Translations under genes and position numbers: made by a program
Notes under the pieces: generated by a model
What the model was told of the DNA's origin: nothing
The model's input: only the letters and a program-made list of their open reading frames with translations
Databases searched by the model: none
Part shown: piece after piece, positions 1 to 10,045 of the stretch
Layout: every line of letters begins with the position of its first letter
How positions within the stretch are numbered: position 1 is the first letter of the stretch
From: Planctomycetaceae bacterium
Lineage (GTDB): Bacteria; Planctomycetota; Planctomycetia; Pirellulales; Thermoguttaceae
NCBI GenBank assembly: GCA_031278315.1
Contig: JAITKS010000347.1
Location: 1-37,600 of the forward strand
Reading direction: 5' to 3'
Length of the DNA: 37,600 nucleotides

Positions 1-74
1 GGGGTTACTTCACACGAAAAATTAATTTCGTTGATTACAATTTGTTCGAGTTGAATATTCTTTGTTGTTTTCAT
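1..74 (-). CDS. 5' end of a CDS running off the left edge (MKTTKNIQLEQIVINEINFSCEVTP...)
   Basis: Open minus frame from ATG at 72-74 to the window edge, preceded by SD-like GAGGTG; not a recognisable S5 N-terminus. Confidence 0.4.
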   Translation of the reverse strand, partial: MKTTKNIQLEQIVINEINFSCEVT

Positions 75-517
75 AGTTACACCTCATTACCTTTCTGATT
101 TCAAAATTGAAATCTATTAACCTTGAGAGCAATGCAAAAAAATTTTTTTTTGCTGTATTACTCTTATCTTTCCGTGCGGCTCTATTGGGTTGTCAACGCA
201 ACAACTCAACGCACACGGAGCCAAACAACGTTGTGCCGATTCATGTTGACCGTGTATTTGTGTACGTAAACACAATAAACACGGCTTAAATTTTATGACG
301 TTATAAGACCATCAACTTTTTGTTAATTCATTTGTATCTAACAATCAATAAGAATCAAACGGAGCGGAAGTATAACAACACGATCAATAGTTGTCAACAC
401 AATAGTTTTTCAATTTGTAAAATCGTATATGTCCGATCTTTGATTTTTTCAATTTGTACGATTATTATGATTTTCGGTAAAATTTCAATCAATTCATAAT
501 TTAATTGTATAAATTTT

Positions 518-831
518 GTAATATATCAGTGGAATAATTTTTTTTTTCAATTTTTTGTAATTTTTAAACACGAAATACACGAACAAGAGGTAACTATCAA
601 GAAGTCCCGCTAGGGACGACACTTTATTAATTATATGCTTTAGCATACAGAATGAGCTAATAAAGTGTCGTCCCTGCGGGACTTAACTGGTATGTGATTG
701 ATAAACCGTAAGCTAAAGCATACGGTTAATAAAGTGTCGTCCCTAGCGGGACTTGACAGATATGTGATTGATAATTTAAAAATTCGTAAACAACCAAAAA
801 AACGAAAACAATTATTACACTGATATATTAC
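518..831. repeat. MITE-like element, family 1 copy A
   Basis: GTAATATATCAGTGGAATAATTT (518) paired with AATTATTACACTGATATATTAC (to 831); three GTCCC..GGGAC modules inside. Confidence 0.75.
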
Positions 832-1227
832 TTTTATTTTTATTTACCACAGAGAACACAGAGAAAGAATATTTTGTAATTTTAGATTTTAACTTTTAGA
901 TTTTGGGTAATATATCAGTGGAATAATTTATTGTTTTCGGGAATGCGGTCGTCTCGACCGCATCTTTAGTTTTGTTTTTTGACAGGATTACAGGATTGAC
1001 AGGATTTTTATACTCATTGCCATTTAAAATTCGGTATTATTTTTTGTAACGAAAAAGGTGACCGTTCACGCATAAAACTAGAATCGCCCTGAAAAGACAA
1101 CAGTATTTTTTACTGAATCGCCCGCCCCAGCGGGGCGGATAAAAGTCCCCCCTCCTCGAAGCCCTGAAAGAGCAGCAGGATATTATGACACGATTATTGT
1201 GAAAGAATCCGATGAATTTATAGTTAC

Positions 1228-1740
1228 TTATTTTTTCTTTGCATTTGCTTTTCCAGCGGCTGCTTTTGCGGCGTTTTTTGTTTCTTTGGTTGGTTTAACC
1301 TTTTTATTGCTGCCGCTTTGTGCTTTGTCTTTTTTACTGCTTTCTTTTGGAACTTTTGCTTCGCCCTCTGCTCCGATATCTAATCCGGCATGTCGGGCGG
1401 CATCCGCTAATGCTTTAATACGTCCATGATATTTAAAACCATGCCGATCAAATGCAACTTGTTTTATTCCGGCAGCCAACGCTTTCTTTGCAATCAAACC
1501 GCCGATTTTTTCAGCAGCAGTACAATTACCTCCGTTTGGAATTTCCGAACGAATGTCTTTATCACGTGTACTAGCAGCAACTAACGTTTTCGCCAAATTA
1601 TCATCAATTATTTGAGCATAAACGTTTGTATTACTACGAAAAACACAAAGACGCGGTCTCGACGAATATCGTTTAACCGCATTCGATACACGAAACGCTC
1701 TATTCTTTCGTTGTCTGTTTATTTGTTTGAATTTTTTCAT
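1228..1740 (-). CDS. rplR: 50S ribosomal protein L18 with Lys/Ala-rich C-terminal extension
   Basis: [20 protein letters not shown]... [20 protein letters not shown]; position after rplF. Confidence 0.95.
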   Translation of the reverse strand: MKKFKQINRQRKNRAFRVSNAVKRYSSRPRLCVFRSNTNVYAQIIDDNLAKTLVAASTRDKDIRSEIPNGGNCTAAEKIGGLIAKKALAAGIKQVAFDRHGFKYHGRIKALADAARHAGLDIGAEGEAKVPKESSKKDKAQSGSNKKVKPTKETKNAAKAAAGKANAKKK

Positions 1741-2032
1741 TGGATATCACTTTTACTAACTTAAACTTTAATTTTTATAACTAACGTTTTTAATTAAATC
1801 GGGACAAAAAAATAAGTCCGCCATAAAACTAATTTTCAATTTTTATTTTTCGTAATATTTTGAAATCTCAATAAATCACTGTTATCACGAAAACTCACAA
1901 AAAACTAAATTGATTGAAAATTAAACTTCTCTAATATTAGTTTTCTATTAACCATCGAGAACACAAAAAATACAAAATTATATTACGAAATATTTCACTG
2001 TTATATTAGTATATTACATAATCACATAATTT

Positions 2033-2581
2033 TTACTTCTTAGTTGCAGCCTTTGATTCTTTACGTCTTATTACTTCACCTTCGTATTTTATTCCCTTTC
2101 CTAGATAAGGTTCAGCTTTTCTGATACTTCTAATTTCGGCAGCAAATTGACCAACAAGTTGTTTGTCAATTCCCTTTATACTAACATGCGTTTGATCAAG
2201 ACATTTAACATCTAAACCGACAGGAATTTTTTTGTGAACTTCATGTGCAAATCCTGCTCTAACTTGCAAAATTTTATCAGACAAAGCAAACAAATATCCT
2301 GTGCCGAATATTTCTAGTTTCTTTTCGTAACCGCTTGTAACACCGATAACCATATTTTGAAACAAAGCTCGGTAGAGACCATGCATCGCAGCAGCTAAAC
2401 GAGTTGCGTTTGCACGCTCGACAGTAATTACATTTGCGGTACTGTCGAATTTCACATTGACATTCGGACTAAATTCTTGCTGCAATTTGCCCAAAGGTCC
2501 TTCAATTGTCAATGTCTTTTCTGCTAAAGTTACCTTAACATTAGTAGGTATAACAATTGGTTTTTTTCCAATTCTTGACAT
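2033..2581 (-). CDS. rplF: 50S ribosomal protein L6
   Basis: MSRIGKKPIVIP... EPYLGKGIKYEGEVIRRKESKAATKK. Confidence 0.97.
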   Translation of the reverse strand: MSRIGKKPIVIPTNVKVTLAEKTLTIEGPLGKLQQEFSPNVNVKFDSTANVITVERANATRLAAAMHGLYRALFQNMVIGVTSGYEKKLEIFGTGYLFALSDKILQVRAGFAHEVHKKIPVGLDVKCLDQTHVSIKGIDKQLVGQFAAEIRSIRKAEPYLGKGIKYEGEVIRRKESKAATKK

Positions 2582-2662
2582 AAGTAACTACTCCTAACTT
2601 GCCGGTTATAATTTCCGGTAACACTATTTCAAAAAATTATTTCTTTTACTGTTATTTTAATA

Positions 2663-2782
2663 TTTTAAACACTGCTCAAATCTCAAACTCTAAATTCGAT
2701 AACTTCCGAATATTTATCTATCGGAAACAGCAGATTTAATAACTTAAAACTACCGTCGAAATTCATAGTACGAGTTGAATAC
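2663..2782 (-). repeat. Ribosomal-spacer repeat (rplF/rpsH)
   Basis: AAACACTGCTC...TTCCGA(loop)TCGGAA...GTCGAAATTCATAGTACGAG. Confidence 0.65.
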
Positions 2783-2814
2783 AATAATTAATTTTCAACT
2801 TTCACAAAAATTTA

Positions 2815-3210
2815 TTACCAAATTTGGCCAATTACTTCACCGCCGACATTTTTTAACTTTGCTTCACGGTCGCTTAAAATTCCGCGATTTGTGTTGAGTA
2901 TTTGTATCCCCAAACCATTAAGTACAGGTTTAAGACCAGAAGCCTGAACATAAATGCGGCGTCCGGGTTTACTTACTCGTTTAACTTTGCCGATTACCTT
3001 TTCGGCATTCGGTCCGTACTTTAAGTGAACACGAATAAGTGAAACTGGTTTAGATTCAACAACTTCCCAGTCCCAAATGTATCCCTCACGTTTTAGGACA
3101 TCAACGATTCCTTTTTTCTCATTTGAGACAGGAACATCGACAAATACTTTTTCAATTCTGACCGCATTACGAATTCGGGTCAGTAAATCAGCAATCGGAT
3201 CTGTTAACAT
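2815..3210 (-). CDS. rpsH: 30S ribosomal protein S8
   Basis: MLTDPIADLLTRIRNA... LNTNRGILSDREAKLKNVGGEVIGQIW. Confidence 0.97.
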   Translation of the reverse strand: MLTDPIADLLTRIRNAVRIEKVFVDVPVSNEKKGIVDVLKREGYIWDWEVVESKPVSLIRVHLKYGPNAEKVIGKVKRVSKPGRRIYVQASGLKPVLNGLGIQILNTNRGILSDREAKLKNVGGEVIGQIW

Positions 3211-3320
3211 AGTTTTAGTTTATTTTCAAGCAAATTATTTTTTACTTTATTTTAAGCTATTCACGCTTTAATTTTTTATAACCGCAACCTATTTGCTAAA
3301 CGGCAAATAGATATTAAGTC

Positions 3321-3435
3321 TTTTAAACTGCTCTCACTTAAATTTTCGGTTTGAGCTGCTGCCTGATTAACTCTCGGAAAACAGGCTTTACGGAATAAGC
3401 TCTCGTATCGCCGAAATTCTAATATGATACGTATT
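3321..3435 (-). repeat. Ribosomal-spacer repeat (rpsH/rpsN)
   Basis: TTTTAAACTGCTCTCACTTAAATTTTCGGTTTGAGCTGCTGCCTG...CAGGC...AGCTC...CCGAAATT; three nested stems. Confidence 0.75.
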
Positions 3436-3877
3436 ACTTTTCTTTTTGAATTACTGAAATTCACCTGTACAAACAGTTATAAAATCGGCGAATTCAAAAA
3501 AATATATATCAGTTGAAATTTTTCAACGATAACTTGAACGATAACTTGATTGTGCCGTATAGTGAAAATTTTCCCGTTTGCTAGCAACAATACTTAAAAT
3601 TCGTTAAGAACATTGCGTTGAGTTCACAATGAAGTATCGTTAGTAATAATTCTATAACCTTAAAAAAATATGGTTAATAAATTACTGCCCTAGCTGGACA
3701 AGGAAAAAAAAGGAACGCACATCTTTGGAAAAAAATTATCTTACGAAATATTTCACTGAAATATTACAAAAAAATTTAAGATAATTCTGGTACAAGATTG
3801 TAATTTTCGATCAAACTTAAATTATTGTTTTTTTTAATTTGTTAATTATTGTAACAATAAATTTTGTTTACACGGAA

Positions 3878-4063
3878 TTACCAACTTGATTTTTTTACTC
3901 CCGGAATGTGTCCTTGATTAGCAAGGTTACGGAAACAAATTCGGCAGATTCCAAACTTTCGATAAACGGCTCGCGGTCTGCCGCAAATTTGACATCTGTT
4001 TTCTCTACGAGTTGAGAATTTTGGTTTCCGTTTTGCTTTATTAATTTTTGATATACTTGCCAT
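3878..4063 (-). CDS. rpsN: 30S ribosomal protein S14, zinc-binding (type Z)
   Basis: [38 protein letters not shown] with two CxxC motifs. Confidence 0.97.
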   Translation of the reverse strand: MASISKINKAKRKPKFSTRRENRCQICGRPRAVYRKFGICRICFRNLANQGHIPGVKKSSW

Positions 4064-4650
4064 TGGGATTGATGGATAAATTATTCATTTATGGATAAGC
4101 TGCCTTTTTCAAACTATAAATTTGATAGCCCCAAAAGGCATTTGTAACATTAATACTTGAATTGTTGTAATATTTCTGTGAAGTCTTTTTGTTCGTAATT
4201 CAATATGAAATTTGTAAAATAAACAGCGTTTTCAACTGATATTCCTTTAATTACAAACTATGAACTTTAATTAAAATTTCTACCGCAATATTACGAAAAT
4301 TTTCACGTTTGAAATTTCAATAACTCGTTTCAGCACTATTAAGCTTAACTGATTTAAATGATTCACTCTTTGATTCTCTATTAGTTTTTTCAAAGTTTGC
4401 CGGATTATCTCCTCCCTTTGAAATCAGTTTTTTACCTTTTACGCTTTTGAATAACCGAAAATCATAATACGATACTTATAATAAATACACACAGAATAAA
4501 TACACTCGGAATTAATTGTTGAGTCTCACAATCTAAAACATTAACAACTCTGATCAAATCAACAGTTTTTTTATACGATTCAATTTTGTATTGTAATCAT
4601 CCGTTGATATAAAGTTGATATAAAACTGCGTGATTATCTTTTGTGTAATA

Positions 4651-5241
4651 TTATATTTTTTTACGTTTCGGCGGAGCGTCGGCTCTGAACGGCATACCGA
4701 ATTCGCGAAGTAATTCACGCGATTCGTTATCACTTACGCCGCGTGAAACAAAGGTGATATTCATACCTTGACTTTTCGTATATTTGTCTGGATTCAATTC
4801 AGGAAAGACCAAAAATTCGATCAAACCGAGATTGTAGTTGCCGCGACCGTCAAAGCTTTTTGGATTTAATCCTTGAAAATCACGTACTCGCGGCAGCACA
4901 ATTGAAATTAGTCTGTCTAGGAACTCGTACATTCTTGCACCGCGAAGAGTTACCATACAACCGATATTCATTCCTTCACGTAATTTGAAATTGGCAATTG
5001 ATTTTCGCGCTTTCGTTACTACAGGTTTTTGACCCGTAACTTGAGTAAGCACATCAACGGCTTCTTCCATATACTTTTTATCAGCAATACTACTGCCTAC
5101 TCCCATGTTCACAACAATTTTTTCGAGTCTTGGCAATGACATAATATTCTCTCGACCAAGCTTCTTTTTGAGAACAGGTATGATTTCTTTTTTATATTTT
5201 TCTTGTAAACGCGGTATTGTCATCATTCTCTCCAATAACAT
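4651..5241 (-). CDS. rplE: 50S ribosomal protein L5
   Basis: [21 protein letters not shown]... [18 protein letters not shown]; start may be the internal MTIPRL. Confidence 0.97.
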   Translation of the reverse strand: MLLERMMTIPRLQEKYKKEIIPVLKKKLGRENIMSLPRLEKIVVNMGVGSSIADKKYMEEAVDVLTQVTGQKPVVTKARKSIANFKLREGMNIGCMVTLRGARMYEFLDRLISIVLPRVRDFQGLNPKSFDGRGNYNLGLIEFLVFPELNPDKYTKSQGMNITFVSRGVSDNESRELLREFGMPFRADAPPKRKKI

Positions 5242-5348
5242 TTTGACCCGTGTATATTTTGCACACGCGGTTGTATTTCAAAAATTAAATTTTGCATTCG
5301 ACATGTTAAAAGTCCAATCTATTAAGTATTCAATTAACATATCAATTG

Positions 5349-5460
5349 TTTCAAATCTGCTCATACTTTGTAATTCGGTAATAATTATCTGCTTAACAAT
5401 CGATAAACAGATTTAACGAATACTTTGAATTACCGGAATTAATAAATTATATAGTACAAG
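5349..5460 (-). repeat. Ribosomal-spacer repeat (rplE/rplX)
   Basis: TTTCAAATCTGCTCATACTTTGTAATTCGGTAAT...ATCTG/CAGAT...ATTACCGGAATTA...TAGTACAAG. Confidence 0.65.
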
Positions 5461-5506
5461 CCGATATTTCGTCCGATTTATAATTTTGTTTTGACTATTT
5501 AACTAG

Positions 5507-5848
5507 TTACTTTTTTTTTGCTTTTGCTGGTGAAATTAGGCTTATATCGGTTTTACATTTTTTACATGTACGATATTTTGCACCGTTTTCATCGTAACGT
5601 ACACCAACACGTGTTGGCTTATCACATTTAGGACAAATCACTTGAACGTTTGAAGCGGGAATTGCCATCTCTAACGAAAGTTGACCGCCCCGCGGATTAC
5701 GCTGACTTTTACGCACATGTTTTTTTACAACAGCTACGCCTTCGAGCTTAATCTTGTTCGATTCGTGATCTATTTCTAATACTTTTGTTCTTTTGCCTCG
5801 ACTAGGTCCCGTAAGAACTACAACCAAATCATTCTTATTGACACGCAT
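5507..5848 (-). CDS. rplX: 50S ribosomal protein L24
   Basis: MRVNKNDLVVVLTGPSRGKRTKVLEID... with CPKC/CKKC motifs. Confidence 0.96.
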   Translation of the reverse strand: MRVNKNDLVVVLTGPSRGKRTKVLEIDHESNKIKLEGVAVVKKHVRKSQRNPRGGQLSLEMAIPASNVQVICPKCDKPTRVGVRYDENGAKYRTCKKCKTDISLISPAKAKKK

Positions 5849-5940
5849 GACTTACACCTGAAAAAATTATAAACAATATTTATTTTAAACTATTCACACT
5901 TACACTTAAAAATTTCGGCAATAATATAATTTCGATAATT

Positions 5941-6040
5941 TTTAATCTGCTCACACTTAAATTTTCGGCTTGAACTGCTAACTTATCTATCGGAAGCAGG
6001 CTTTTAATAATAACCTAAATTCATATTACAATACGTTATA
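5941..6040 (-). repeat. Ribosomal-spacer repeat (rplX/rplN)
   Basis: TTTAATCTGCTCACACTTAAATTTTCGGCTTGAACTGCT...TTATCTATCGGAAGCAGGCTTTTAAT. Confidence 0.7.
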
Positions 6041-6131
6041 TTTTGTTTGCTTATCTCTTGGAAAGCGAAACCGGCTTTATCGTTTTATGTAATTATTACA
6101 GTGTGAATAAATGTGAATAAAATAATCAATT

Positions 6132-6542
6132 TCAAACTACCTCGCTTGCTAGGCTGATTATTTTTACAAAACCTTCTTCGCCGCGAGCTTTACCTTTACC
6201 TTTTTTCTTTCGGTCTTTATCGCGTAATTCACGAGCAACAGCACCGAAAACGCGTGTACCTACCGGATTTTTATTATTATCAATCAATACCGCTGCATTA
6301 GAATCGAATCTAACATAGCTGCCGTCTTCACGGCGTACTGACTTTTTTGTTCGCACGATAACCGCTTTGACTACCGCACCTTTTTTAATGTTACTGCCCG
6401 GAATTACTGATTTAACCGAACAAACAATAATATCACCTAGTCCCGCAAAACGCCGATGAGTACCTCCAAGCACTTTGATACACATTAATTCTTTTGCACC
6501 TGTGTTATCAGCAACATCTAATCTGGTCTGCATTTGAATCAT
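6132..6542 (-). CDS. rplN: 50S ribosomal protein L14 with internal basic insertion
   Basis: [27 protein letters not shown]... [12 protein letters not shown]...[12 protein letters not shown]. Confidence 0.97.
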   Translation of the reverse strand: MIQMQTRLDVADNTGAKELMCIKVLGGTHRRFAGLGDIIVCSVKSVIPGSNIKKGAVVKAVIVRTKKSVRREDGSYVRFDSNAAVLIDNNKNPVGTRVFGAVARELRDKDRKKKGKGKARGEEGFVKIISLASEVV

Positions 6543-6781
6543 AACTCAATCTACCTCACAAATAATTTAGTTGAATAATTGAAATTTTTTTACTTTGCTA
6601 ATGTTCTTATCGCAAGAGACGATAATGAATAAAATTATTCATTACTATTATTCTGCAATTTTATGTTTTTAACTTGTTGTACCGGACTTAAAATTTCGGT
6701 ATTTTGATCGGTATTCTGATAATAAGTTACTCGAAAATTTAAGTATATTTTTTTGATATTTGATATTTGATAATTGTGTTT

Positions 6782-7102
6782 CTAGCTATTTTCTATTTGT
6801 TGTTGATTTGTTGCCGCAGCTAATTTGGCAGCAGCACGTAAAGCAGCAACATCTATTAAATTACCTTTTGTTACAATTCGTACTAACTTCCAACGTTTTA
6901 ATCTTGACAGAGGGCGGCTTTCTACAATTTCAACTGTATCACCGACCACCGATGAATTTTCTTCATCGTGAACATAACAAACAGTGCGCCGTTTGACATA
7001 TTTACCGTATTTCGGATATTTTACAAGCCGAGATACTTCGACCCGTCTAGTCTTTTTCATTTTGTCGCTTGTTACGACTCCAACTACAATTTTTTTTGGC
7101 AT
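6782..7102 (-). CDS. rpsQ: 30S ribosomal protein S17
   Basis: VGVVTSDKMKKTRRVEVSRLVKYPKYGKYVKRRT... ESRPLSRLKRWKLV. Confidence 0.96.
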   Translation of the reverse strand: MPKKIVVGVVTSDKMKKTRRVEVSRLVKYPKYGKYVKRRTVCYVHDEENSSVVGDTVEIVESRPLSRLKRWKLVRIVTKGNLIDVAALRAAAKLAAATNQQQIENS

Positions 7103-7216
7103 TTAATCTCAACCTCTTTCAATGTTATTTATTTCGATTTGTCATAGACTTGTGTTTACAACAAGATCATGTATTGTTTCTACTTTTGATTACTGTATCC
7201 GGCGATTATAGTTCCT

Positions 7217-7420
7217 TTATAGTTCCTTTTGACGAATAGATTTTATTGTAAGTATTTGCGCAATCAATTTTTTATTTTTTTTCAATTCACTAGGCGAATC
7301 CAGACGTTCCATTCGTGCCTGTAATCTAAGACGAAACAATGAATCTTTAGCATCTTTTAATAAGACACCGAGTTGTTCATTTGTCATTGATTTAAGTTCT
7401 GATATTTTTACAGCATACAT
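7217..7420 (-). CDS. rpmC: 50S ribosomal protein L29
   Basis: KISELKSMTNEQLGVLLKDAKDSLFRLRLQ; position between rplP and rpsQ. Confidence 0.95.
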   Translation of the reverse strand: MYAVKISELKSMTNEQLGVLLKDAKDSLFRLRLQARMERLDSPSELKKNKKLIAQILTIKSIRQKEL

Positions 7421-7904
7421 TTTTAAATTTATCTTTCTAATCTAAATTGAATTTTATTTTTACTAAATTAATAAAATCCTAATACTATATTTTTCGCTCC
7501 AGTCCAATTTACGTTTATAAATATACTGAATCAGCTTTGAGTAAATTAAGGTTAAAGTGAAATTCAAATTCCGCATGATTATTACCAAATTTCTGGGCAG
7601 CATATCAAAATCATTAATGTAAAAAAACTTATCTAAATATTTAATATTTTTTCAAATAAAAACTAGTTTATTCAAATACAGTGACAACAAATTTAATAAC
7701 TTCAAATAACAGAATTAACATTAATTTTTATTTATTACATGAATAAAAATTAAATTCATAATTGATTATATTTATCAAATTACGCCGTTGCGGTAAGTAT
7801 TTAATATTTTTAATTGTTAATTCACTTACTGATTTTACTTTAATGTAAATCTTGTAATTGTACTAGTTATTATGTTCCAAGATATTTGCAAATTTATTGT
7901 TTTT

Positions 7905-8321
7905 TTACATGATTTTTCGTTTTACGAATCTGCATTTTACTGGCATTTTGTGTGCTAGTCTGTTGAAACATAATTTTGCAGTTTCTTCTGGAACACCAGC
8001 GACTTCATACATAATAGTACCGGGTTTTACGACCGCAGCCCAATATTCAGGTTCGCCTTTTCCTTTACCCATTCGCGTCTCTAACGGTATTGACGTGATG
8101 GACTTATCAGGGAAAATTCGGATATACAAACGTCCTTCAGTTCTGAGATATTGCTGTGCGGCGATACGTCCTGCTTCAATCGTCGCAGCACTTATCCAAC
8201 CGCCTTCAAGCGTTTGTAAACCGTAATCTCCAAATGTTACATCGTTTCCTCTGGTCGCTTCACCTTTTATACGACCTCTTTGGATTTTTCGATGTTTGAC
8301 TCGTTTTGGCATTCGCGCCAT
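7905..8321 (-). CDS. rplP: 50S ribosomal protein L16
   Basis: MPKRVKHRKIQRGRIKG... GKGKGEPEYWAAVVKPGTIMYEVAGV. Confidence 0.97.
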   Translation of the reverse strand: MARMPKRVKHRKIQRGRIKGEATRGNDVTFGDYGLQTLEGGWISAATIEAGRIAAQQYLRTEGRLYIRIFPDKSITSIPLETRMGKGKGEPEYWAAVVKPGTIMYEVAGVPEETAKLCFNRLAHKMPVKCRFVKRKIM

Positions 8322-8976
8322 TGTTTTCGTCCTCGCTATATTCGCCTTGATTTATCCAAACTTGGATTCCAATATGACCTTGTGCGATTTTGGCTTCATG
8401 AAAACCATAATCTATTTTCGCACGTAACGTCGATAACGGAATTGAACCGGCTATTTGCTTCTCGCAACGCGCCATTTCTGCACCGCCTAATCGACCCGAT
8501 AACTGAATTTTTATACCCTTTGCACCGGCTTCCATCGCTTGTTCCATCGCACGTTTCATCGTGCGGCGGAAACCGATCCGCCTAACTAACTGTTCGCCGA
8601 TATCTTCAGCTACAAGTTGTGCAACAATATCAGGACGAAGTACCTCTTCAATTTTGAGATTTACTCTACGTCCGGTTATTTTTTGCAAGTCTTCCTGAAG
8701 TTCTTCAACCTTTCTGCCGCGCTGCCCGATCATAATACCCGGTTTAGCAGAAAATAGTACAACGCGAACTTCATCACGTGTCCGTTCAATTTCGATTTTA
8801 GCTATCGCTGGATAAAGCGGTTTGTCCGCTGCATCTTTACGTTTTTTTATAAAGTCGCGAATTTTCTTGTCTTCTACAAGCAATTCCGCAAACTCTTTCT
8901 TGGAGGCGTACCAACGACTTTTCCACTCCTCCATAATGCCGACACGAAATGCTACCGGATTTACTTTTTGACCCAT
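8260..8976 (-). CDS. rpsC: 30S ribosomal protein S3
   Basis: MGQKVNPVAFRVGI... KH domain with GQRGRKVEELQ; GHIGIQVWINQGEY. Confidence 0.97.
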   Translation of the reverse strand: MGQKVNPVAFRVGIMEEWKSRWYASKKEFAELLVEDKKIRDFIKKRKDAADKPLYPAIAKIEIERTRDEVRVVLFSAKPGIMIGQRGRKVEELQEDLQKITGRRVNLKIEEVLRPDIVAQLVAEDIGEQLVRRIGFRRTMKRAMEQAMEAGAKGIKIQLSGRLGGAEMARCEKQIAGSIPLSTLRAKIDYGFHEAKIAQGHIGIQVWINQGEYSEDENNGANAKTSQTSKNPKRSYKR

Positions 8977-9305
8977 GTTATCCTATAGTTTCTAATAATC
9001 TACATGTTTCTTGTTGAGGTTTAATTCACCTTTTTTTAACTGCTCACATTTTCAATAATCTACCGATTTAATCTGTCGATTTATCTACCATAAAATTGGT
9101 GTAATGAATTGTAATGAATACAACCTTGCCGAAATTCATTTTATGAGCTGAAAAAAATAAACTACCGCAACCGAATTTTTTTCACAATATTATGTATCAA
9201 ATTCTAAATTGCGAACAATACAAATTACGGATTCGCTTGAATTATCGTAACAATAATTATTAGCCCGCTTCCGTTTGCGGATTAAACATATTAAAACTAA
9301 CCTCA

Positions 9306-9668
9306 TCAGTTGCCGCCGATTATAACGGTAATATGTGAAGTTCGTTTGTAATATACACTTGAAGCTCCTCGCGATTTGGGACGAAAACGTTTGCTCATCG
9401 GACCGCCGTCTATTCTAATATCGAGAATACCGAGACTTGTTGTTTTACCCATTGTGATTCTGTCTGCCGCATTTTTAACAGCTGTGTAAATCGCTTGACG
9501 GACAAGTTTCGCTCCGCGTGAAGGGTAGCATGAAAGTATTGCTATTGCACGTTCTGCTGCTTCGCCGCGCACTAGATCCGCATAAGGCCGAATCTTTCTT
9601 GCACTCATTTGAACGTATCGATGAATCGACTTAAACGTTTCTTTTTTATTTTCTGCTTTTTTTGCCAC
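9306..9668 (-). CDS. rplV: 50S ribosomal protein L22
   Basis: HRYVQMSARKIRPYADLVRG... RFRPKSRGASSVYYKRTSHITVII. Confidence 0.97.
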   Translation of the reverse strand: MAKKAENKKETFKSIHRYVQMSARKIRPYADLVRGEAAERAIAILSCYPSRGAKLVRQAIYTAVKNAADRITMGKTTSLGILDIRIDGGPMSKRFRPKSRGASSVYYKRTSHITVIIGGN

Positions 9669-9892
9669 TGTTTTTTACCTCGTAAAAAAAATGAAATTGA
9701 TTTACAAATTATACTAATTCAAAACCGTTGCCGTCTAAAAAACTACAAATAAGATTAGCCGGAATAGGAATATTATGTGAACAAACAACATTTGTCAAAA
9801 AATTTGAATCTACATATTCATCTGCTATTCTGTTTATTAACGAAAAACAACAAAAAGCAAAAAAACAAAAAATTCTGTAGATATTCAGTATT

Positions 9893-10025
9893 TTTGAACC
9901 GCTCTTACTTGAATGTTCGGTTTGAGCCGTTTGTTTATCTATCGTAAAACAGCAGGCTTTTTAATGTTTTTTATATTTTGTAGTGAATGGTCTTTATATC
10001 ACCGAAATTAATAGTACGATGCGAA
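9893..10025 (-). repeat. Ribosomal-spacer repeat (rplV/rpsS)
   Basis: TTGAACCGCTCTTACTTGAATGTTCGGTTTGAGCCG...CAGCAGGCTTTTTAATG...CACCGAAATTAATAGTACGATG. Confidence 0.7.
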
Positions 10026-10045
10026 AATGATTTGTTACCGTTTTT

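Noticed and set aside
107-289. Plus-strand ORF 60 aa with lipoprotein-like LLGC
   Set aside because: Short, no clear RBS or homology, in a repeat-rich region; left uncalled
1199-1429. Plus-strand ORF 76 aa
   Set aside because: Antisense to the rplR tail; hydrophobic composition is the complement of Lys/Ala codons
3276-3464. Minus ORF 62 aa between rpsH and rpsN
   Set aside because: Coincides with a spacer repeat; other copies do not keep the frame
8280-8585. Plus-strand ORF 101 aa
   Set aside because: Fully antisense to rpsC/rplP, which have clear homology
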